Assembly: GCF_031143425.1 (NCBI RefSeq)
Contig: NC_090448.1
Location: 536,132,313 to 536,196,312 of the forward strand
Source: Pleurodeles waltl
Taxonomy: Eukaryota; Chordata; Amphibia; Caudata; Salamandridae
DNA: 64,000 nucleotides
Reading direction: 5' to 3'
Shown here: positions 57,207 through 64,000 of the stretch, one piece after another
Layout of the letters: every line of letters starts with the position of its first letter
Position numbering within the stretch: the stretch's first letter is position 1
Notes under the pieces: generated by a model
Database searches by the model: none
What the model saw: the letters and a program-made list of their open reading frames with translations, nothing else
What the model was told of the DNA's origin: nothing
Made by a program: the position numbers and the translations under genes

Positions 57207-57384
57207 CACAGGCGTAGCAAAGGCCTCCGCAGCCCCAGCGGGGAGGTATGGGACGAGCTCCGGGGGGAGCCCTCAGCACACCTGGCACTGTGCACAGACC
57301 CTGGCCTGAGAGCTCCTGACTGGGTCCAGGGGCGGCCTTCCATATACTTTGCAGGGGAGCCGCCTCAAGTTTCTTTACACCACT
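57207..57384. mobile_element. G/C-rich hAT-like MITE (CAGGCGTAGC type)
   Basis: It begins ACAGGCGTAGCAAAGGCCTC, continues with CCAGCGGGGAGGTATGGGAC and CTGGCCTGAGAGCTCCTGAC, and ends GTTTCTTTACACCACTGG. The reverse complement of that end, CCAGTGGTGTAAAG, resembles the start. Base composition differs sharply from the surroundings. A similar start, AGCAGGGCCGTAACGTCTGC, occurs at 57753. Confidence 0.5.
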
Positions 57385-57952
57385 GGTTTAGAGAGAGTTC
57401 CAAACACAATAAACGGACGGTTTTAATTAATATTTTCCACAAGGGAACCTAATCGTTAGGGCTTCAGCTCTGTTTCTAGAAAAAAAAATCGGTAATAATT
57501 AAATCTGTATTTTTTATGAACTCCTCATTTATCCTGTGGGACACTGCTTGGAAGATGTCAGTTTCACACATGCAAATAGGTCTAAAATACGAGGTGATTT
57601 ACGGCAGAGGATTCCAAAGAAAATGTATTGCGTATATTGTATGGAAAAGCAACCTCATTGCAAGACTGCGGTTCAGGCCCACTCCCAATGTTCCTGTAAT
57701 GTCCAGCCCCTGTCTGCTCCACAAACCTGCTCTGCTCTCACTCGTGCTCTAAGCAGGGCCGTAACGTCTGCCCAATGGAGCCCCTGAGGCACAAGGGGCC
57801 CAAGCCTCCACTGGGTCTCCAACCCTTTAGGGTGACCCTATTCAGTCAAAGGCCAATGAATATCTGTTAGATGTTGGAGACTCCGGGTCCTCCCATCGCA
57901 TTCAGCAGGTCAGGCCCGTCATTCTGCGCTATGCCACTTCTTTAAACCCACA

Positions 57953-58585
57953 GGGGCATATTTAGGAGAAAAGGCAGTCAGTGCAGCGCAGCAGAAGGAA
58001 TGTGCTGTATTTAAGTCAACACGGCACATTCCTGCCTTTTCCCCTGTGCTGGCACTCTTTTGGCCGCCTAGCACCAAGGCAGGGATCCTTGCACCATGGT
58101 GCAAGGGTGCCTACATTGAATGGAGGATTGTTTTGGTGAAGGAATGGCCACCTTCCTGCACAAAAACAATCCCCTGAGACATATTTATCTATGTGTGCTG
58201 CAAAATCCAGCACACATACAAAAAGGAAGTAACAAGGAGCAATAAAGATATTCTCCTCGTTACACTACCCCTGGGAAGGCATAGCATTTTGGTGCATTCG
58301 CAAGTTTACCAGGTCTGGTAAACCAGGGAGTGTGTCAAGGTCCATCGGAGTTGCATGGGAATACCCATGCCACGCCCATGGAATGCTTTCCCAGGGCAGA
58401 ATGAGGCAGCACAGCCATTTATGCTGTGTTGCTTTACTCCAGATTTATGAAGCCACTCAGGGCCACGCAAAGTGGTCTTGAATGGCATTATAATGCACAT
58501 TTGGGGTTTGCGTTATGCATATACCACGTTGTGTGGTGCAAACACGATGAAAACCCCCTCATAAGTATGCCCCCCACTTTCCAAC
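57953..58585. mobile_element. MITE-like repeat M, copy 2 (inverted relative to copy 1)
   Basis: It runs from GGGGCATATTTAGGAGAAAA to CCTCATAAGTATGCCCCCCA, so GGGGCATA and TATGCCCC form matching ends. The inner part shares phrases with 33040-33640 on the opposite orientation. Noncoding. Confidence 0.65.
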
Positions 58586-59035
58586 TGACAGGTGGATCAT
58601 AACATGCAAAGCTGCGCGCAGGCTTTCTGTTCATTTTAAGTGCCCAGCAAAGCATATGCCAGGCATCATATGTAATACTTTGATGAGTTGTGTGCCACTT
58701 ATTGTGCATATCCCCTTTGCACGCTGACTACACAGCCCAAGGTCTGCATTGTACTATGACTTAACCAGTAGTAACTTCTGGTCCCTCGTGTTAAAGACCC
58801 CGTGTAGCTCTGACTTTTTTAGTCAGCTGTCCAGAGAGATTTTGTAATCACAACAATATATATTAGACATATTAGCAATTAAGGCACATGTACAAAAATG
58901 GGTTTCGGCTAGTCTTGTTCTGCCATTGCATGGTTTGAAGTGTCAACCACACTTTGGAACAGCCCATACAAGAGTCATTTAATATAAAAAGTGAAAGTTA
59001 ATTGCACAGGTAGCTGACATTGGCTAGTGTTTTGA
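58586..59035. other. Unassigned intergenic stretch
   Basis: No gene or repeat end recognised. Confidence 0.4.
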
Positions 59036-59044
59036 ATGACTTCT

Positions 59045-59400
59045 TTTTTTATGGGGGAGCGCAAAGCGCTCCGTCCATCATGTAATCTCTCTTTGGGCTT
59101 CAAACCACGCCCAGGTCACGTCAGTCACTTTCATTGGTTCCTGGGCTTGCTCTTTAAAATCTGCTTGCTTTCATTTGTTAAAGGCATGCATACGTCATGC
59201 CTTTTTCGGTGTTTAGCACACCTACACAGCACCGGTAAAGTACTGAAACCATTCGAGGCTTGACGTTTTCATCCAGGGTTTCCGGACTACTTTCCCTTTT
59301 TTTTTTTCGCAGCGCGATCGCGTAGGGGTTTACATAGCGCGATCGTGCTCTGTTTTTACGTTTTCAATTTCAGCGCGATCGCCGAAAAGTCTGGTTAGGA
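59045..59400 (+). repeat. CpG-bearing repeat with a triplicated CAGCGCGATCG phrase
   Basis: GGGGGAGCGCAAAGCGCTCC is a perfect local palindrome core (GAGCGC AAA GCGCTC). It is followed by TCACGTCAGTCACTTTCATT, GGTGTTTAGCACACC and GCTTGACGTTTTCATCC. Three occurrences of (C)AGCGCGATCG appear at about 59311, 59334 (as TAGCGCGATCG) and 59372, in a T-rich setting. The CpG density is unusual for this window. Family unknown; similarity to abundant newt repeats is from memory. Confidence 0.55.
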
Positions 59401-59910
59401 GTTTACAACGCAAATAGCTCTAACTCAAGCAAATGCAAGCCCCGTTGCATTGAAAATGCTTGTTTCCTTTGAGGTGTTCATTGATATTTTGGATCATTCT
59501 ATGAGACAGTAGTCTGATGATGGATAGGTTACAGAAAAACACTTTGAGCACATGCTGCAGGCTGCCGATGGGCAGACGAGCAGAGAGCCATTGAAAGAAA
59601 ACGAGAACTTTAGCCACTGTGAACAGGAGGAGGTGCTGCCATCTTATTTGCCCTTCCGTAATTATGCTTTCATGCCTATGGGGATCACCGCCCTAAGCAG
59701 GCACTGCATTACACTCTGCCAGTGTCGATATTGCACCACATCTGTGCCCTTCAAGCACCACAGACTGCACAACATAGGCATCCTCCATCTGGCTTATTAC
59801 AGCCCTTTAAGAAATTGAATGAATAGATGAAAGTTAGTATAATAAACTTTGTTATTCGTTGTGAAGGATACACATCCTTCACAAGTAATCATTTCCTTAC
59901 TGAGAACCAA
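59401..59910. other. Unassigned intergenic stretch
   Basis: An 88-codon plus-strand frame (59552-59818) shows no domain. Nothing else recognised. Confidence 0.4.
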
Positions 59911-60768
59911 GGAGCATATTTATACTCTGCACCAAATTTGTGCCATCTTTTTTACGCAAATCCGGCACAAACTTAACTCCATACTTATATTTTGGCATTA
60001 GACATGTCTAGCGCCAAAATATTGAAGTTAAAGTAATTTTTTGCCGGCGGAAAACTACCTTGCGTCAATGAGAAACAAGGTAGGCATTCCTGGGCAAAAA
60101 TTGACTCTAAGGCCCTAGCGCCTTATTTATCCTCCCGTACAAAATCACGCATGGGAGGAGGAGGGCCTTAAATAATGGCGCTAAGCCTGCTTAGCACCAT
60201 TATTTAACGCCTGGGTCAGGGCAGTCGTTAGGGGACCTGTGGGTTCCTTTCCATGGCCAGAGACCATGGAAACAGCCCACAGGTGCCCTTCCCTGCCTCC
60301 AGGGACACCCTCACCCACCCGCACCCACACATGGAGGACACCTAAGGATGGGGGGACCCATCCCAGGTAAGTATTTTTTTTTTCCTGCAAAGTGCCTAGG
60401 GGGGGCCTAACTTTGGCATGGCCATTGGGCGGGGGCATGACTTCTGTCTTTAATTAGACAGGAGTCATGTCCATTGGAATTGTGCATGGAAATAATGACG
60501 TCAATTAGGTTAGAGTCATTTTTTTGACTCTAACCTGACTAGTGCCATTCTTTCACGCACAATCTCCAGTTTACCCTAAGCCTCTCCCACCCGGTTAGCG
60601 TCAATAATTTTGATGCTAACTGGGCCTTACCGCCGGCTAGTGTCGTAGCTTAAATATGATGCTCTGCTGGCGTCCAGGAATGGGGATAGCCGGCGGTATA
60701 CTTTTTGACGCAAACCTGCACTAACGCAGGTTTGCGTCAAAAAGTATAAATCAGGGCCCAAGTACCCC
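59911..60768 (-). mobile_element. MITE family N, copy 2 (inverted), with perfect terminal hairpin
   Basis: It is homologous to the reverse complement of 55163-56000. The right tip is a hairpin: ACTTTTTGACGCAAACCTGC then ACTAACGCAGGTTTGCGTCA and AAAAGT, so TTTTTGACGCAAACCTGC pairs exactly with GCAGGTTTGCGTCAAAAA around ACTAAC. The left tip AAGGAGCATATTTATACTCT corresponds to AAGGGGCATATTTATACTTT of copy 1 read directly. It contains GTCCCC/CCATGG dyads in the middle. Confidence 0.8.
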
Positions 60769-61107
60769 ATTGTAGCACTTGATTCTCTCAGGGTAGGGAA
60801 GCAGAGAATTCCAAGGCCTACTCAGGGGATGTGGTGTGAGCTAGTAGTCTTTATTCATTGGCACACAAAAACATTCAATCAATTATTTTCCAGTCAGTGC
60901 TTTTGGTTTTATAAAGTAAACGTGCATTAACTATAAACAAACTACTAAATAGCAATATGCACATCAGATAGATGCTATAACCTTTGGTTACACACTTACA
61001 TCACATTTCACACATCGTGGAGGGTCCTGAACCCCATAATTATGATGCCCTCCACCTATACCAGATGCAACTTTAAAATATAAGAGAGTGCTATTGATTA
61101 TAAGTTA

Positions 61108-63588
61108 GGTGTAGGAAATTGGGCTACTGGTTGAGGGGGGAGAGATCCTACTCCAGTAGCAATCACAATTCTTCTTAGGGTGAAATGCAAGCAAACCCCA
61201 AAATGACCTGTGCTCAACCTTCTGATAGCTTGGCCTAAAGCATTCAAGCTTAACTTAGAAGCAACGTGTGAATTATTAATGCAGCACTTCTAACAGTAAT
61301 ACAGTGAAAACACAACAAAAGAAAAATCCCACAGCAAGTTAGAAAAATATTGTAAAATGTATTAACTTTTTTGAGACCAAGACTACAAAAATCCACTCAG
61401 TAGAACCGGGCATATGCAATTTTAAAGGCTTCCGTTGAATTAGTGCATAAAAGCAGAAAGCTCCAACTGTGGTTATCTGGTCACACCAGACGGGGACAAA
61501 GTCACAAACTCAGGCTGATTATGATGAAGTGTGGGCTGGCTACAGAGACCCAGTTGAGTCTGCTGGACATTACCTTATGTCTTTGGTGCGGGGTCTGAGT
61601 GGCGTTGCTTGGTTCCGAGGGGCTGCAAATACTTTAATGCGAGGTCCTTTATCAAGTTGTGTCGTGCTGCATCCGTTCCAGTGAAGCTGTGTGGCAAGAC
61701 TTTGCAAGGTTTCCAGTTCCATCGGTTCCTATGAAGCTGGCTGTTGGGCATCACTTGGCATCAGTTCCTGAGGCTGGCAGCTCTGTGGCGAAGACCTACA
61801 GGGCTCCTCGTCACTCGGCACCAGTTCCGAAGAAGCATGTAGCTATGCAGAGGGGCTTTGGTGGTCTTCGTGTTGATTCATGATGGATTTGGTAAAGACA
61901 ACTGGGCGAGCATGGTACCTTGATCCTCACTTTCAAGGTTCCAGAGCTGGACTCACAAAAAGCAGAGTCCAGGTGCAGGGCTCATGAGAACTGAAGCCTT
62001 TTCTACCCTAAGACTCTGATCAGGAGGCCAGCCAACTAGCCCTTGGAGTCACTCTGGTGGCCCTGGGTTCAAGGTGCAAGCCCAGTTCTTCTCATTTAGG
62101 CATCAGGGCAGCATGGCAGCAGAGTTGCAGTTCTTCTTGCTGTAAGTGAACACACCAGTCCTTCGCACTTGTATAATACACTACTCACCCATTAGGGTCT
62201 CAAGGCACTGTATGCATACCACTGTGGAACCCCTCGTGGCTTTTCCCTGTGAGTTGCCCACTCCTGGACAGCCCTAGGGTGAAGCCAGGCATCCAAGCAC
62301 TGTGAGGGCTATTGTGGGGATTAAGCAAGCTATTGCCCAGAGTTACAGAGTGGGACCCATTAATTAGATTAGGCACCAAGGCGAGAATTATCTGGCCCAA
62401 GGGAATTGAGCCCAAGACCTGCCAAGCTGGGAATTGAACCCTGGTCCCAGGCCTGATCTCTGCATCAGAGGTCTGCCACTCTAACCATTGTGCCACACTT
62501 CTCCACAGGGCCATGAGTGTACTAAAGACTTTAGGGTCTAATATTCACACTTGGTGCCAGTTTTGAAACTGGAGAAGTTACCCTCATGGGGTATTTGGAT
62601 TTTGCTGCCTCACTACCCTGGCCCCAACTTGTCTGGGGTCACAAAAGACTAGTGTGAAACCCTTTGTGAGTGTGCTGAGGGAGAGCCTTTGTGACGTGCA
62701 AGTGTGGTAGATGACAGCTCTGCCCTCTTATCAAGTCAGTGATGGCCTATCTTGCCAACGCCTATTTCCCATTTGTCTCACAGTCAGGGAGTAAGACGCA
62801 AAGACCAACTGCCAGCTACACCTAGTCATGTGACATAGGGTACAGGCTGCAGGCACAAAATGGTTGAGACATGAAAATGCCAACTTTCTAAAATCAGAAT
62901 TGTGGCTTAAAATCCAACTTTACCATTAAAGGGGTTTTTACACTACATTTCTTTAGACTTCAAACTCAAAATTCCTATTTGTTCCCAATTGAAAGTAATC
63001 ATTTATTAAACATAATAATGTAACCCAATGTTATCCTGTGGAAGAGGCAGGCCTTGCAGTAGAGATAAACTAATTTAAGCGTTATTCACTACCAGGACTT
63101 GTAAAAGTTAAAGCAACGCATTCAACTTTTTAAATACACTGTACTGTGCCCTGTTTAGGACACATCCTGGGGGTGACTTATATGTATTAAAAAGGAATGC
63201 TTAGGCCTATCAAAAAGATGTATTTTGCCAGGTCTAAAGGCCAGTTTTAAAACTGTACACACATACTGCAATGCCAGGAGTGAGACATGTTTGAAGAGCT
63301 ACTTAAGTGTGTAGCACAATGAGTGCTGTAGGCCACTAGTAGCATTTAATTTACAGGCCCTGTGTATATGTAGTACTACCTTACTAGAGACAAACAAGTA
63401 AAATAAATGTCCCAGTTAGGTGCAAGTCAGTTTAACTATGTTTAGAGGAGAGAGCACAAGCACTTTAGAACTGGTTAGCAGAGGTAAATTGTGCAGAGTC
63501 TTAAAGCCAACAAAAACGGGTTCAGAAAACTGGAGGATGAATGCAAAAAGGTTGGGGATGCCCCTGCAGAGAGGGCCAAGTTCAACAG
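61108..63588 (+). mobile_element. Non-autonomous DNA transposon family X, copy 3 (longest)
   Basis: It starts TGTAGGAAATTGGGCTACTG and ends CCCCTGCAGAGAGGGCCAAG TTCAACA; the reverse complement of the end, TGTTGAACTTGGCCC, resembles the start, as expected of terminal inverted repeats. The right 800 bp match copies 1 (20460) and 2 (51340): CCAACTTTCTAAAATCAGAA, CACTACCAGGACTTGTAAAA, GTAGCATTTAATTTACAGGC. A tRNA-derived SINE (62155-62498) is inserted inside. No transposase. Confidence 0.65.
62155..62498 (-). mobile_element. tRNA-derived SINE
   Basis: Read on the minus strand, it begins TGTGGCACAATGGTTAGAGT GG (A box) and has GGTTCAATTCC (B box, 62430-62440), spaced like a tRNA gene. A body of about 230 bp follows. 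The tail TGCCTTGAGACCCTAATGGG, TGAGTAGTGTATTATACAAG resembles the tails of L2-type LINEs and the segment at 32150-32210. RNA polymerase III promoter function is inferred from the boxes. Confidence 0.8.
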
Positions 63589-64000
63589 CAGGTCTACTGG
63601 CTTTGTCAGGGTGTAGTTGTGGGCTGCACTAGTGCTCCCAGACCTCAAGGGCAGAGATCTAGTCTCTGCACCCAGGGCGGCAGGAGATCTCAAATGCCTT
63701 GCGTGGCCACACTCCAAACAAGGACATGATGGACAGTAACGTGCCAAGAGCAAGTGTACCTGCCTTGGGAGTGAGATCTCTGAGGCAGGCAATGATTTGC
63801 TTGCTGCAGCACCTTTTGTGGCTTTCTAGGTGCCATCCTTGGCGTTTCCTTGTGGCGGCTTCTGTAGAGATGGGGCCTCTGGTGGCAAGTCTGAATACAA
63901 TGACGGGCCCACACATCTCCCCTCCCAAGAAGGGTAAAATAAATTGTAGATGTGCCGACTTCTGGCCTCGGCCCACCCTAGGGGGGATTTGTAAAATATC
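63589..64000. other. Unassigned window end
   Basis: No gene or repeat boundary recognised. Open frames up to 105 codons carry no domain. Confidence 0.4.

Noticed and set aside
60690..60762. Possible Rho-independent-like terminator hairpin
   Set aside because: The stem is the tip of a MITE, the sequence is eukaryotic in character, and no gene ends here.
62430..62498. Possible tRNA gene on the minus strand
   Set aside because: A and B boxes are present but a proper acceptor stem is not evident, and the sequence continues into a SINE body and LINE-like tail.
1..64000. Host gene exons
   Set aside because: No recognisable host protein domain, conserved exon with splice sites, or CpG-island promoter could be supported by eye. 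Absence is not proven; a protein search against vertebrate proteomes would decide.

Overview
The window looks like noncoding, repeat-saturated DNA from a very large vertebrate genome. A salamander, probably a newt, fits best: it has several DIRS-type tyrosine-recombinase retrotransposons, L2/CR1-group and L1/Tx1-group LINE fragments, kilobase-long non-autonomous DNA transposons, hAT-like and Harbinger-like MITEs, tRNA-derived SINEs and long stretches of decayed intergenic sequence. The organism is inferred from this repeat mix; no diagnostic host gene was seen. I found no convincing host exon, tRNA or rRNA gene, CRISPR array or bacterial-style operon. The only long, undamaged and recognisable protein is a 416-residue DIRS tyrosine recombinase on the minus strand (29268-30518).

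Layout. 1-1120 is a pyrimidine-rich minisatellite ending in a C14 run. 2-4.3 kb holds an inverted L1-like 3' piece abutting a plus-strand LINE endonuclease piece. 5.2-5.7 kb is a MITE-like repeat, and 6.0-8.7 kb a large non-autonomous transposon followed by an L2-like reverse transcriptase tail (to 9.5 kb). 9.6-13.2 kb is a minus-strand L1-like element (ORF1 and the start of ORF2) with two copies of a SINE-like repeat. 13.7-17.6 kb is a plus-strand L2-like LINE preceded by three tandem 5' monomers. 20.5-21.5 kb is a copy of a three-copy transposon family. 22.2-25.2 kb is a decayed DIRS-like element that keeps inverted ends, and 28.6-30.7 kb a second DIRS (minus strand) with the intact recombinase. 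32-36 kb holds SINE tails, microsatellites and a hAT-like MITE with a perfect 8-bp duplication. 37.5-40.9 kb is a ten-unit, roughly 370-bp tandem satellite. 42.2-44.0 kb is a degenerate C/T-rich minisatellite. 44.0-48.9 kb is a long but broken third DIRS (plus strand: gag, RT, RNase H, recombinase, right inverted ends). 49.7-50.65 kb is a near-1-kb palindrome (fold-back element). 51-64 kb holds further transposon copies, an L2 3' tail, inverted MITE pairs, a second hAT-like MITE and a tRNA-derived SINE.

How it works together. These are not cooperating host genes but layers of nested, mostly dead mobile elements. The most informative features are the shared right-end inverted-repeat architecture of the three DIRS elements, the tandem 5' monomers in front of the L2-like LINE, the fold-back palindrome and the satellite array. 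Family names rest on protein or terminal motifs read by eye; no database search was possible.
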